This document shows positions 1 through 13,527 of a stretch of 64,000 nt of DNA, piece by piece. The stretch comes from Cristatella mucedo (lineage: Eukaryota > Bryozoa > Phylactolaemata > Cristatellidae). The translations under genes and the position numbers were made by a program. The notes below the pieces were generated by a model. The model was not told where the DNA came from. It saw only the letters and a list, made by a program, of their open reading frames with translations, and ran no database searches. Positions within the stretch are counted from its first letter, which is position 1; the number at the start of each line of letters is the position of its first letter. The DNA lies in contig WPIO01000063.1 in NCBI GenBank assembly GCA_009760855.2, positions 1,423,001-1,487,000 on the forward strand. Direction: 5' to 3'.

Positions 1-20
1 GTTACAGACGGAGATACATC
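1..20 (+). repeat. LINE-B 3'-tail fragment
   Basis: The first bases read as a GTTACAGACGGAGATACAT motif. This is the 3' terminus of the LINE-B family seen at 21.8, 44.9, 58.7 and 59.7 kb. It directly abuts the truncated gypsy pol, so the gypsy sequence seems to begin at an insertion or rearrangement junction. The match is short and could be chance. Confidence 0.45.
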
Positions 21-31
21 TGAGTAGGGAG

Positions 32-424
32 CCGGTCCTTCGGTTTCCGGATTTCTCATGACCCTTCGTGCTCTGCACTGACGCAAGCGCGACTGCTGTA
101 GGAGCAGTGCTAGGACAAGTAGTTGATGACAAAGAGCTTCCCGTCGCCTACTACAGCCGCACCTTAAACGATACCGAGAGCCATTATTCGACTGCCGAAC
201 GAGAGGCTCTTGCGGTAGTGACTGCCGCACGCCACTTCCACGGGTATCTGTATGGATACAGATTCGTGGTCCTCACAGACCATCAACCGCTGGTATGGGT
301 CCTGCTAGGCAACCATGAATCCAACCGCTTGGCTCGATGAGGTCTTGAATTGCAGGAGTACGACATGGAGGTCCGGTACCGTTTCGGCAAGGGTAACTCT
401 AACGCCGACGCCCTCTCACCTGTC
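32..424 (+). pseudogene. gypsy RNase H domain, broken
   Basis: The peptide carries the signature of the gypsy RT/RNase H junction: an LCTDAS start, a VAYYSRTL block, ESHYSTAEREALAVV, then LTDHQPL and a terminal NADALS block. Together they mark an RNase H fold that would degrade the RNA strand of the cDNA hybrid. The first acidic residue (DAS), the Glu of the ERE block and the Asp of TDH are present. TGA codons interrupt it near 58 and 338, both at positions where transition decay of CpG or TGG codons is common. Confidence 0.9.
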
Positions 425-1969
425 CCTACCGAACCGGAGCCTCAAGTAGCTAAAACTATTATGGCGTCTGTGGCTGATCCAGCCTTCGTCCGCGAGGCTC
501 AAATTTGCGATCCCTTGCTGGACTGTTTGCTGGCCACGTTGCAAGGCCATGATCGAAGCAGCTGCTCCGCCGAGCACATCCGAAATGCCAACGCTGAGCT
601 GGATATGTTTGTGATCATGCCGAACGGCTGCCTTTACCGAAAGGATACAGCTCGGCGAAGCAGGCAACTAGTTTCACCGGCCCACCTGAGGGAATGCATC
701 TTTCGAGAATGCCATGGCTGTCCCTTCGGAGCTCATCTAGGGCGTCAGAAGACGCTTCAAAAAATTCAGGATAAGTATTTCTGGCTAAGCATGACCGAGG
801 ACATTGCTACCTGGGTGAGGACGTGCGTTTCAAGCCACACCAAAAAGCCTACAAAAGAGAGGGCTCGGGTGCCCCTCCAAAGCATCCCCGTAGATCGACC
901 GTGGCAGAGAGTCGCCATAGACATCGTGCAGATGCCTGTCTCTAACGCAGGGAACCGTTATCTGTTAGTGATGACCGACTGTTTCACAAAGTGGCTAGAG
1001 GTTCGCGAGATTCCCGACCAAACGGCCTCCACGTGTGCACGCGTGTTCGTTGAGGAGATTGTATGCCGGCATGGCGTAGCCGAGCAAATCCTCTCAGATC
1101 GAGGTGCTAATTTCCTTTCTCGAGTGATGGAATGCATGTGCTGCCTGCTCTCTGTTGAACGGCTCCACACATCCCCGTATCATCCTCAAACAGATGGTTT
1201 GGTTGAGCGTTTTAATCGTACCCTGGTAGAGATGCTCTCTATGTACGCGAGGACCAGCGCGACTGGGATTCACATGTGCCCTACGTACTTTTTGCTTACC
1301 GCATGAGCTATCACGATTCGGTTCGGCGCACACCTTTCTTCATGGAGCACGGGAGGGAGGCACGGCTACCCGTGGACCTGGTCTTGCCAGTCGACGATCC
1401 TTGTGACCCAGTGGACGATTACGCGATAGCGGTCCGTGATACACTTCAGGTGGCCTGCGAACGGGTCCGAATTAGCAATCAGGCAGCTCAAGCTAAGCAG
1501 AAACGGTTTTACGACCGCCTGGCTAGCGAGTCGGCTCTTAGTATCGGGCAACACGTCTACGTGTACACCCCTCGACCTAGGAAGGGCAGGTCACCGAAGT
1601 TGCAACATTTATGGCAGGGACCAACACATAGTAGGCAAAACTAACACCAGTGTTTCAGTTGTAGATGACAATAAGCCGACGGTGAGGCCTCAGTTTGTTC
1701 ACATCAACCGCTGTAAACCGGCTAATGTGCGCCCACTTCCACTGTTACCGAGTCCTCGGGTGGCGACATCGCCAGCTGTGGACCCGGCTCCACCACGGTC
1801 TCCCAGCGACGATTCGGTTCTGCCGGAGCCATCTCCACGGACAGATCACCCTACCAGTACCTCTGCACATGGCATAGCTGAAGGCGGAGTGACACCTCCA
1901 AGCCCGCCCTCTGGCCGAGTGGCAGGGCGAACCAGGAGACGACGACCGCTGTTCTTCAACTGTGCATGA
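425..1969 (+). pseudogene. gypsy integrase, broken
   Basis: Integrase inserts retroelement cDNA into chromosomes. An N-terminal HHCC-like zinc finger begins near 690, but the last position reads CVSSH, so the second Cys of the usual CxxC is missing. The core holds the catalytic triad: Asp in AIDIV, Asp in LSDRGANF, and Glu in GLVERFNR exactly 35 residues later, the DX35E spacing. Two frame changes split the C-terminal part, which continues with an HLWQGP block and a proline-rich tail ending in an Arg-rich stretch. Integration activity is not expected from this copy. Confidence 0.92.
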
Positions 1970-3430
1970 GGATAACCATTTGATGTGCCGCGACCGTAGG
2001 CCTAATCCTCGATATCGAGATATGTGGTGCTAATGCAAAGCCTCGGGAGCATTGCATTAACACCGCCCCGGAAGGACCGAAGTGTCGGGTCAGTCCGTTG
2101 AGGGGCTCCATGCTTTTTTCCACTTACACAAGTGGTTTTTCTAACGCCGGACCTCGGACTGATCAGATATGAGGCCGTATCTCGCGAGGAAGGAGAGTAA
2201 TGCACTGGGGCAGCTCTCAGTTTAGCCAGGTTGGGAGCCCCAGCCTTAGTGGGGTCGACTAGGGCACCTAGTACAGACCCAGCTCCTGACCCACCTAGCT
2301 CAGGTTAGAATGGAGGTTTATGCAGGCGATGCGGTTAGGAGATGGAGCGACTAATGTGCTTGCCTTCGCCGGTTCGACCAGGACACCTAGTATATGCCCG
2401 GCTCCTGGTCCACCCGCTAAAGTTAGAATGAAGTCAGGAGTTTAGAGGAGAGAGACCATAATGGGACCACTGACAGAGCTCGGGGCTACAGCTTGGTAGT
2501 CGATGCGAGACTACGCTTCGAGAGCACGAGAGACAAACCTACGGCGACGAACAGCTAAGTGCAACTTCGACTGCGCAGTTGTGTTCTGCCGGCTGCTCAG
2601 TCAGCTGCACGTATCTTGGGGTGCTGTCGCGGCATGCCTTCGGGTTGGGACCATCGCTAACGACACGCGCATAGGATAGTTTATTATACGTGGGCTTCGG
2701 GAGTTCGCGCGGTTAACTCCGTCGGTCTGGTACGCGCTGCGTAAAGCGCTTGCACTAGCGTAACCACTACTAACAGGCCTTAATAAACTGTCGCTTTCGG
2801 CGCCCAGTTGTGGCTGCTTGTGTTTTAACCACACTGGAGCACTGCGTCACACAGACCATCGGTAGAGAGCCGGGGGACGAGCCAGCTTCTGCGCGGTTAC
2901 AACTGCACGACAGAGGCAGCTGCTGGTGTAGGTGAGGAAAAGAAGAAGCTGTCTGCTGGTCCAGCCTGGTGCAGCCATCTTCGAAAGCGAGCCTCGAGGA
3001 AGAGATGCACGTGCTGCATCGCCGGCAAGAGAGGCACGCCCCAAGCGCCTCAGCGCCTGCCTAGAGAGAGAGAGGGAGAGAGAGAGAGAGAGAGCTGAGG
3101 GGCATGATCGAGAGGCGTGCGAGCGCTGTTGGTAGACGTCCTTCGACGGCGTCGATGAGCGTGCCCTTGCTCATTTGGACTTCTTGATCAGGTTCTGTTT
3201 CATCTGCAGATCACAGCGGTCACATTGGTGCATCGACACGAGAAGGTTGCTGCCAGCAGTGAGCTCTGCGGCCTTCGGCTACCAGGCAGCACAAGGATAA
3301 ACTGTCTTCAAGCGAGGGCAAGGTCACTAGCGGGCGATCTATCATGTGACAGCAGCATTGTAAAGATGATCTGATTCAGCAGCCTCATTCGTACGGCAAT
3401 CGCTTCACTTGCAGTGGGCATTAAAGAATA
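1970..3430 (+). other. post-integrase DNA, possible gypsy 3' region
   Basis: There is no recognised gene. Between about 2245 and 2440 two diverged copies of a roughly 125-bp unit stand in tandem. Each has a TCGAC(T/C)AGG(G/A)CACCTAGTA core followed by a CAGCTCCTG/CGGCTCCTG motif and a TTAGAATG motif. This may be part of the element's 3' non-coding region or LTR, but no matching upstream LTR is in the window. A short GA run lies at 3062-3094. Confidence 0.4.
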
Positions 3431-3525
3431 ATCAGGTGAAGAACTCAAACCCACGGCCTGAGTCGCTAAGTGGATGCGAGCACCTTACCACAAGGCCAAG
3501 ACCATTGTGGAATTAACCAAACGAA
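3430..3525 (-). repeat. tRNA-derived SINE (family 2) fragment
   Basis: On the minus strand this reads as a tRNA-like head: a GGTAAGGTGCTCGC segment and a B-box-like GGGTTTGAGTTC. It resembles the heads at 41.6, 43.4, 51.2 and 52.8 kb. No mature tRNA fold with a CCA-ready acceptor was seen. Confidence 0.6.
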
Positions 3526-3674
3526 TAAGTTCTTAATGGGGAGGAGCATTAAGTACAGGGTAGGTCTACATCTTTAACTTGCCAAAGAACCAGCCAATCG
3601 TTGTAGATGGCACATCCCTTTTGGAACCACCCATCAGGGTTTTAAGGGGGATTGCCACCGGAGGAGGCCAATAC

Positions 3675-4435
3675 TACTACCAATAATATTATTAATAAAA
3701 ATACATTTGATATAGCACTCTCAGAGAACCCAATCTCTTTCTAGGCACTTTACATTTGCGGCAAAGGAAGCACGATTGAATGGTTAGTGGTAGCATGCTC
3801 AATGACAATGAGCATGACATGGTTAGGGGGTGACACGCACTGGGTCAGCATGCAAATATGGTTAAGAATGAATCACATGAACCCACTAAATGTGGTAATA
3901 AATCGACGCATTTGTAGCTTCTCTTCAAATGTGGTCAAGTCAGGGGATGTGTGACGCAAGTCGGAAATAAGTTCCAGCCTTTGGGAGCATACGAACTAAA
4001 GGCACGGTTTCCAAAGGATCTGAGGTTCGTACGAGGCATAGGTAATCGAGTAGATTCCAAAAAGCGAGTGTTACGATGCTTAGCTAGGTGGAGGAGGACA
4101 TCTGATAGGTAGGCAGGACCCACAGAAAGAAGAAGAGACCTAAAAGTGAGTGACACATCTTAAAGTCGATGTGTTGCTTGACTGGGAGCCAGTGCAGGTC
4201 GGCGAGAAGTGATGCGATGTGGCAACTGCGATGCTCACGGCAGACAAACCTAGCTGCAGAGTTTTGCACCAGCTGATGGGGGCCTGATTGCACAGGCCGA
4301 GCCAAGACGTCTATCTGGTACCAGAGGGCGACAGAGAGTGTGTTTTCAAAGTATACTGCATTGTACAAGGTAGGGCACGAAAGCTTGCCAGAAAGCATGA
4401 CCTTATGTCTTATTATCTGCAGTCATGTTTGAGCT
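3675..4435 (-). mobile_element. LINE-A (L2/CR1-like) 3' fragment
   Basis: On the minus strand this is a 5'-truncated LINE ending in an (ATT)n tail. It carries the family's hallmark 3' UTR (a GCAAATGTAAAGTGCCTAGAAAGAG-like block, then TTCTCTGAGAGTGCTATATCAA). Upstream, the RT C-terminal peptide is still readable: LVQNSAARFVCRE, LLADLHWLPVK, then a frame-shifted PTYLSDVL. Frame changes make it non-coding. Confidence 0.88.
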
Positions 4436-6243
4436 TAACTAATCAGTACTTGAACATTTAAGGCACCCAGGCAGCAGCAGAGAAGCAAAGGTACAGGAGA
4501 TGACTGGCGTGACACCTAACAAGCATGCCAAAGATAAGTCTGCACAGAAATGTCGAGAGTTCTCAGCAGTACGAATAATAACATTCAGCGTGCTATGGAC
4601 TGGATAATCGTGGCTCCGGAAAGGTCTTCGGACAGTGTATGCAGAGGTCGAATTCGATGCAAGGATTTCAGAGTGAAATGACAACGTACAAAAGACAATG
4701 GGGGGAGGGTTGTAGTTAGCTTTTGGTGGCTCAACTGCCTCAGCTTGCCTACATCTTAGCTCACACGGATGATACCATCGTGCCTTCCCACGAAAAGAGG
4801 AACTAGCGGTTAGATTAGCTTTAGTTTATCTAAGTATGATGCTCTCACTAAGCGACTCGAGTCGTGTGTTCTAGTCCCGGAGCAGGCAATTCTTCACTGC
4901 CCACTGCAAGCACATTGAAGCCGCTACGATATCTCCTCCCGTCTTTCTAGAAATGAGGCTGTTTGTACCCAGGCTAGGTTCGGTTGGCTGGGACTGGACG
5001 GCTGTAATGTGGCAAGGGTCACCAGCCAAGCCGGGGTCTGACCTATGGCATGTCCGGATGTGCAGTGCCCAAGGCCCGAGCTGAGCTGGATAGCATGCTC
5101 GTTGATGTGACTTGTGAATTACGCTCGTGGCTGTGACATGTAAATTACGCGTTCCCCGTGTGGCATGTTCGTGGCTTCCCCGTGAGTTGGCTCTTTCGGC
5201 TGAAGAAGCTATCGATGTTTTGGCAGACGTTCGCCCCATTCACCCAGTCAGAGCCACTCAGCTAGCCGGGCCTTGGACGGCGTACGCTTGTGCACTGGTC
5301 CGTGCGACGGCGGGACTGTGAAAGCCGACTGAGAAACTAACACGTTTTTTGGTCTTTCGCCCCTATAGTGTACTTTGTATAGGACCCACCCTGTAGACTT
5401 GTTTAGTCCCCTGTTGGCGCATGCGATATTATAAAGAGGTCTAACCTGATGGCGGCTCATCTTGCGTGGCCTGAGCATAGCGGGAAATGGCCTCTGACCC
5501 CTGGATTTCGGCTGCAGTTTTGGCTGTTTATCTGAGAATCATCTACCTTTTAATTTATGCTACTTAAGATATGAAAAGGTCAAATCTTAGGCATGTCTTG
5601 GCAGTAGGAACAAAAAATTTGAACCTGTAATACTATTTGATCGGAAGCACGTGAAATTTCTTGAGCAGAAAATAACTGGTTCAGTTTTCAGACTTAGGGA
5701 CCTCTGCGACGGCCACATTGAGACCGATGGTCAGATCGAAAACTAAATGTATAGGTTTACTGTTCTAGGCCTGCTAGGCTGATCTCTGTGAGCACATTTA
5801 GGGTTTGCACAGAACGGTGACAGGATACAACTGTTCTGTATACGAATATCAGGGTAGCATTGCTTGTGCTGTTTGCCCAAGTCACTCGATAGGCAGACGG
5901 CAGTTAGAAAGCCGTGCATAACTGAGCACTCCAGCCCTGATAAAAACAATAAGAAACCTGTCAACGGATCTGGTCCAAAGTGAAACAGCATTTTCTTGCC
6001 TGGTTTCTCAATCTTAATGCATCGGCAAGGACGAGTTATGTTATGAACAACGTTTTGGGCCCACAGGCACCATTACCCTAATCGCCAAGTTCGCGAGCTG
6101 CAGTTCAGACTGATTGGCATGCAAAACTCCATCGCACGAACTACCAACACGAACGCACATGGAATTTCTGATGGACATACAAATCGCAGCAGCGTAATAC
6201 AGGCATACAACTGCAGTGAGTAAACAAGAAAAGCGGTCCTTAC
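4436..6243. other. unassigned DNA 3' of the last ANO10 exon found
   Basis: No gene or repeat was recognised with confidence. The last coding exon and 3' UTR of the anoctamin gene should lie in or beyond this interval, but I could not identify a C-terminal peptide with a convincing acceptor. Confidence 0.5.
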
Positions 6244-6360
6244 CAGCTCGATAGCTGCCATCTTGCTCTGGTATTCGTCTCGTGCAAGAGACACAGCAAC
6301 ACGCCGAGGTTCATCAGGAATGACGTAGGAAAGCAGCAACTTCATACCAAGTATAACGTG
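6244..6360 (-). CDS. ANO10: ANO10 exon: IPDEPR block
   Basis: The 39-codon exon opens after a CCCCTTTTCAG acceptor and closes at a GTAAGG donor, phase 0 at both ends. It encodes the end of the last membrane helix (HVILGMKLLLSYVIP) and the strongly conserved DEPR..V...LARDEY segment that follows it in ANO8/ANO10 proteins. In the family this region leads into a short charged cytosolic tail, which is not found here. The peptide continues directly from the preceding exon, which ends in the Glu that precedes this His in the family. Confidence 0.95.
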
Positions 6361-7586
6361 CTGAAAAGGGGCACGATGAAGTCATAGACACGGACAGAAG
6401 ATGCATTTGTGCAAGTCACAGTGGCATCGCAAGCCGATCATCCCGATGCGAGGAGTGCTCGTAAAAGAGCATGCGGTCGGTATGCTTGCTGGTACATTGA
6501 CCGCATGAGTAGTATTGCCATCGAAATGGGGCGTTCGTATAAACCTCGGGCTGACACTCGAGGTTCATACCCTAAATTTTGCTCTGCAACTATTATAATT
6601 TTAAATTTTTATAAATAAATTCTTTAACTATAAACTTTAAGGTAGGTAATTAGCTTGTTGGGTTGTTTTGCATCCGATTGCCAAACTGAGACCACACTGG
6701 ATGGTGGCTCACAAAGAATAGATCAAACGAATGGTAGGCTTTCAACGGTTTCAATGGTGCATACTTTTTTTTTTTTATTAGGAAGAAGAAGATGAGCAGA
6801 AGGATTTAATACTACGATTGACATCACGCACAATTTCTTTCTTTCTACCACAAGAATACAGTCCTCCGGGCTATTTATACATTTAGCTGCTCTTGTTCTG
6901 TTAAATATATTTTCTATTTTTGTCTGTACTGCATTTGACTAATAACACATAGCATAGCCTGATCAACTAGTCACTCAGCCTTTACTTTCTCTAGAAACAC
7001 TTTTATTTTTGCTTTCAATCTCGTCTACGTGGTGATATCTAGACAGAACTTTATAAGCATATCTAATAATTAAAATGAAAAAGGTTGTCCTTCCCTCCGT
7101 CACGCACCCTTGACCGAGCTAGCCGATCACGCAGGGGCCTGAATTGGTGGGCCTTGATGGGGGTCTTCAGACCGATATGCAGACCCCCCCTTGTATGCCC
7201 CTGAAGCACTGACCCAGAAATCTTAAGATTCACCTACGCTTGGCAGCTGAAAAAGCTACCTTCCCTTTGACAGAGTAGTTCTGATAACAACATATCACGT
7301 GGCAACTTTGACTTGTCGCCTCTGCACGAGCCCTATGCATTTCCTATTCTGAGCGAAATCAGATTTAATATTCAAATGTATTGACAATTCTGCCGTCATT
7401 TGCCAACAGCCCCTTTCCGGCTTCTATCGACGAATACACAGGCTGTGCCGTAAATGCAACGCGCATGTGGAAGGGTGTGAGAAGGAACATCACTCGCTTA
7501 CAGCCAAGAGTTCCACACCGTGACAACAGCGAGGTCGCAATCAATGTCAAGTTAACACGTGAAACCATAGCCCGCGGCAATCGCAC
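6361..7586 (-). other. ANO10: ANO10 intron
   Basis: This is a 1.2-kb intron, AT-rich in its middle (6590-7080). No recognisable repeat or exon was seen. Confidence 0.7.
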
Positions 7587-7721
7587 CTCTGCAACCATAA
7601 TGTAGAAAAGCAACCAGACGTCGTCCCATCCAGTGGGCAATGAATGGCTTGTATGGAAAGACATGCCGATAATCGCACAGTTGGTGATTACTGAAAGTAC
7701 GCCAACGGCTTCAAAAACGAA
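7587..7721 (-). CDS. ANO10: ANO10 exon: late transmembrane segment
   Basis: The 45-codon exon starts after a TTTTGTTTTAG acceptor and ends before a GTGCGA donor, phase 0 to 0. It begins FVFEAVGVLSVITNCAIIG, corresponding to the segment after IGVWQ in ANO10, then a short polar loop with GWDD, then a hydrophobic VWLLFYIMVAE. The TNCA.IGMS core is typical of the ANO10 branch rather than ANO1-7. The donor is not an ideal consensus, but the join to the next exon restores family-like sequence. Confidence 0.94.
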
Positions 7722-7837
7722 CTAAAACAAAATACGCATGCGACTGATCTGACTTATATTAAGTTAAGGAAGCACTGCAACAGATCGCGGAAAATCAGTA
7801 CAAGTAACCCGACCGAATATCCTTAAAAATAAAATAA

Positions 7838-7985
7838 AAATTTAGCTGATTTAACAGCTTCTTTTGCATGGCGACAGAAGAGCCTCAAAGGCTATCACCA
7901 CTGCTAGCAGCGACAATTAAGGATTGCCCACCACAGGTTTGAACACACGACCTCGGTCGTGAAAAGCAACCGTCTTACCTAGTCA
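7838..7985 (-). repeat. tRNA-derived SINE (family 1)
   Basis: This is the reverse complement of the same element as 22.35 kb. It has a tRNA-like head with a CACGACC..GGTCGTG stem, a B-box-like segment, the body motif GATAGCC..TGAGGCTCTTCTGTCGC, and the 3' end GAAGCTGTTAAATCAGCT. It lies in an ANO10 intron in the same orientation as the gene. Confidence 0.8.
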
Positions 7986-8162
7986 GAGATCGCGGCCTGT
8001 AAATACAACAAAGTGGTAAATGATTTTAAGGTGGTCCTTGAAAATTACTACCAACATATAGTTAAGTGAACAGTAATCTAAGAACACTAAATCATTAACA
8101 ATTATTTTTCTATGCCGCGGGCAGAAACTGATGCATTTGCCGGTGGCTGATTGCCAGGCCCA

Positions 8163-8262
8163 TTCACTATACACTTCACTATACTTTGGCTATACTATAC
8201 TTGAATATACTATACTATACTTACTTCACTATACTATACTTTTTTATTAACTATACTTTGGC
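8163..8262 (+). repeat. TATAC-rich microsatellite
   Basis: This is an imperfect run of ACTATACT/CTATA units interrupted by TTTGG and TTCAC. It is a simple repeat in an intron with no coding potential. Confidence 0.85.
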
Positions 8263-8689
8263 CATTGCCCTCATACAATTTTTGGAAAGCTGGCTGGACA
8301 GCGAAACTACCTCATATTGGGATTTATCACACAACAGGCAATGCAGCATAACCTATCAACATCTAGCCTGCGGATACCTGCATCATATTACCGTGTCGAG
8401 TAGCTGTTCTGGCACCAACTGCTCGGTGATAAAAACAAGAAATATGCAGCTGCCGTAGCATATGCTTCTTGATTGCTGGTTGAGTTATTATCAACAATCA
8501 GGCCAAAACTCGCCTTCCGAATGCCAAGTGTAATGTCAATAGTAAAAATAACAATGAGAAGATATTTGGATAGCAAGCTGTGAGAACAAAATCTCGTTCT
8601 ACATGCTTCGCATATGCTGTGTAGGAGGCATATGAATTGGTTAGTGATAATCTGCGTAGTGTCAGCAAGCAAGCACACAAAGGACGACA

Positions 8690-9125
8690 ATCCACGGAAA
8701 TGTCTCAGAAAATGCTACGCGAAGCAGGTGTATTTTTATCTTCTTTGTAAATGTTGTCCAGTCAAGGATACTGTGACGTCAGTCGATAATGAGTTCAGGC
8801 TTTGACTCCCAAGGATTTGAGGTGATTTCGAGGTTCAACAAAACGATTTGAGTTAGGCTAGCAGGTGGTACGATACCTACCCTGATTGGAAAGTCCTTAG
8901 GTAGTTAGTAAAACTAAAGTAGTTAGGTTTAGTAGGCTGGCACTAGAGAATGAAATGACTTAAAGCTGAGGGACAGAACCCTGAATTCAATACACTACTT
9001 GATTGGAAACCAGTACAGATCAGTGAGAAGTCGTTGAATATGGCAACGGCAACGTTCACAGCAGTATGCCTAGCTGCAGAGTTTTGCACCGACTGTAAGC
9101 ACCTTGTTGCACACGCAGGAAAACC
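8690..9125 (-). mobile_element. LINE-A fragment, degenerate
   Basis: The minus-strand sequence matches the RT C-terminal and 3' part of LINE-A seen at 3.7-4.4 kb: a TTGCAGCTAGGC block, a TCTGTACTGG block, and a GTGACGTCAC..CTTGACTGG segment. It is much more decayed than other copies and lacks a clear ATT tail. Confidence 0.6.
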
Positions 9126-9245
9126 TGCGAGGCGAGCAGTGAGTTACAGTGGCCTGGATGAGATGTTGTTTTTTTGGTTTCTAGGATATAAACGTCCGAA
9201 ACATCTCCAATCTTCACTTTCTTGCCCTTGGTGACGGCTAGAGAT

Positions 9246-9350
9246 GGGGGGGGGGCTCATTTTTTGGGTATGGCTTATATTACGAGCATCCTGAAAAATC
9301 ATGCCAGGGCTTATTTTTCTGTTGTCTTATTTTTGGGAAAATATGGTATT
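9246..9350 (-). repeat. possible MITE-like repeat (GGGCTTATTTTT motif)
   Basis: The segment contains the iterated motif GGGCTTATTTTT / GGGTATGGCTTATATTA / AGCATCCTGAAAAATCATG and ends AAAATATGGTA. I recall very similar sequence as a dispersed repeat in unrelated animal genomes, but cannot name the family from sequence alone. The strand is arbitrary. Its terminal inverted repeats were not established. Confidence 0.4.
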
Positions 9351-9427
9351 GTATGGAGTACAATTCGCTTGACAGTGTAAGGCAATAAAACTCCTCAGGT
9401 ACCTATTCAACATCACATATTCACATA

Positions 9428-9466
9428 TAAAATATATATAATATAATATAATATAATATAATATTA
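9428..9466 (+). repeat. ATAAT microsatellite
   Basis: A short AT-rich pentanucleotide run (ATAATATAAT) inside an ANO10 intron. Confidence 0.85.
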
Positions 9467-9579
9467 ACACTACACCTCTTTCACACTGCACACATGCGTG
9501 TGATCTTTGCTTTCCCATTTGAGTTGGTCGGCAATGAAAAAGGCTGTTGGTGATTCCATCGAATCAATACAATTAATAA

Positions 9580-9690
9580 ATGACCTAATGTAACTCAGTG
9601 ACTCCACAAAGCCTTACAGATTAAGTAGTTTAATGCTAGAGAGTATTCCACAGCACACTCAAAGCCTAAGTAATGTAAAGCCTAAATATT
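9580..9690 (-). repeat. LINE-B 3' fragment
   Basis: It contains the LINE-B 3' end in reverse complement: TAATGTAAC followed by GACTCCACAAAG and CACACTCAAAGCCTAAG. It is short and diverged. Confidence 0.65.
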
Positions 9691-9699
9691 CGGACGAGT

Positions 9700-12059
<2,360 letters not shown>

Positions 12060-12355
12060 TGGTTAAATTTGCCCGCCAGTAGCTAGTGCCATCCAGTAGC
12101 CCAGCACGAACGCTCAAGTAAGCAGCAAGCAAGCAGACACCGTGCAGCTCGACATTGCCGGCAGCAAGGGCTGAGCTTCTGGCAGAGATGAAGTCATCTA
12201 CTCAAACAGCGACGCCTGTCGCTTTGGGCTGCGCTTGGGCTGTACAGGCAGCTCGAGCAAGCAGCAGAGGCGGCAGAGGCGACCGAGCAGCACCACTGGC
12301 TCGGTGGTGACCTTTTCGGCAGGACCCAGGGGTCACGCGGCGGCTCTCCACTCAC

Positions 12356-12547
12356 CTGCCAGACGCCAATGCTGGCGGCCTGCTCTGCGAAGGGCCTCTG
12401 GTAGACTTTGCACAGCTTGACGGCATCCGTGCGTATCTCCAATAAGTTGTTGAGCAATGCCAAAACCCCGGCAAGCGGAAATACGCAAGAGAACAGCGTG
12501 ACGTAGCCAAACTGGATGAACAGCTCGAGATAGTCGTCGAAGGTACC
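12356..12547 (-). CDS. ANO10: ANO10 exon: FDDYLELF / FGYV segment
   Basis: The 64-codon exon starts after a TTTTTTGCCCTCTAAG acceptor and ends at a perfect GTGAGT donor, phase 0 to 0. It begins [20 protein letters not shown], the most conserved stretch of the anoctamin domain. It continues through a transmembrane helix ([12 protein letters not shown]) and an [10 protein letters not shown] segment, and ends IGVWQ. In TMEM16 structures the EIR.DA motif lies at the calcium-site helix of channel members. FDDYLELF and SIGVWQ favour the ANO10 branch. Confidence 0.97.
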
Positions 12548-12926
12548 CTTAGAGGGCAAAAAAAAGTCAGAAATAGTGTCGGGAGGAAAAATTCAGATAC
12601 AAACCTTGGCAATGCAGCGCATAGCCTCAGAAATGGAAAGCCCACCAGAAAAACAACAGGCAGACGATGCATGCATGATACAGCCAGCAGCAGTAATTAG
12701 CTGGTCTAGCCCACACTGCAGTTATGCAAGGCAAGCGGGAAAGGCTCTGCTCAGGCTGGCAATGCGCAGGCAGCTCTTTAGCTACAGAGGCAGCAGCTCT
12801 GGATGGGCTGCACGTTAATCGCCGCCGTCTTTTCGCATCCTGCCGTGCTGCCCTCTCGAGGCGAATGCATAGCAGGAGCATCGCCGCGGGAGCGACACAA
12901 AAAAGCTGCGCTGCTACTGCTCGTAC

Positions 12927-13124
12927 CTCGTACACAGCTTTCGTGGCCTCGAGCTCAGCCTGCGTCCGTGCCGGCAGGCATTTGCCATCCGACGTGACGT
13001 ACTCGGCATATATGTCGCCGGCTTGCTTGCAGCGCGACTTTCGCCACTTATAGACGATGTAAGGGACCAGGGTCTCCTGCAGCTGGTCAATAATTTGGAT
13101 CACCACGAGCTGCACAATGAGTGT
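12927..13124 (-). CDS. ANO10: ANO10 exon: cytosolic connector
   Basis: The 66-codon exon has a TTTTCTGTAG acceptor and a GTACGA donor, phase 0 to 0. It starts TLIVQLVVIQIIDQLQETLVP, matching the ANO10 helix read as SLATLLITSQILNQIMES in the human protein from memory. A basic segment and a charged loop (DIYAEYVTSDGK) follow, then a helical ELEATKAVYE end that leads directly into the GTFDDYLE exon. Confidence 0.92.
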
Positions 13125-13154
13125 CTACAGAAAATGAGCATCACGGAAAGTCAC

Positions 13155-13182
13155 GTGAGAGAGAGAGAGAGAGAGAGAGGGA
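13155..13182 (+). repeat. short GA microsatellite
   Basis: A 26-bp GA run just upstream (gene sense) of an ANO10 exon acceptor. Confidence 0.85.
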
Positions 13183-13439
13183 TGATCTGGGGTTTAGGAG
13201 GAATGCGATACCAAAGTGTGACTCCACAGCCCGAGTGTCACGGCGATCATCACTCGATTTAACAAAAACTTTGCTGACACTTACAGGTACGTGGCAGGGC
13301 TGAATAGGGGATTACTCAGTCTACTAGAGGAGGGCGACATGACCCCGGCAGACTCCCAAAATATTGACTTGCCCAATCAAGGTCAAGCTATGCCAATGCC
13401 GATGAGCTACTGTCATTAAATAGTAAGTTCAGAGAAACT

Positions 13440-13527
13440 TTACCTTAACAACATCTGTAACGCTCCAAGAAATATATCAAGTTTTCTGAAGGTGCTATAC
13501 AAATGAAATATTATTATTATTATTTAG
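13440..13527 (+). repeat. LINE/SINE 3' tail with (ATT)n
   Basis: The segment ends GGTGCTATACAAATGAAATATTATTATTATT, the tail shared by LINE-A and SINE family 2. The 5' part is too decayed to assign. Confidence 0.6.

Larger units (their letters stand above)
23..1969 (+). mobile_element. Ty3/gypsy-type retrotransposon, truncated pol
   Basis: This is an interior fragment of an LTR-retrotransposon polyprotein in the order typical of Ty3/gypsy: end of reverse transcriptase, RNase H, zinc-binding integrase, catalytic core and C-terminal tail. Gag, protease and most of RT are absent. The reading frame is broken by in-frame stops near 58 and 338 and by frame changes near 1260-1275 and 1615-1635, so the copy is non-autonomous. 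No LTR or polypurine tract could be delimited. Confidence 0.93.

Noticed and set aside
4871-5239. 122-codon minus frame as the ANO10 C-terminal exon
   Set aside because: No convincing acceptor, and no resemblance to the charged ANO10 tail.
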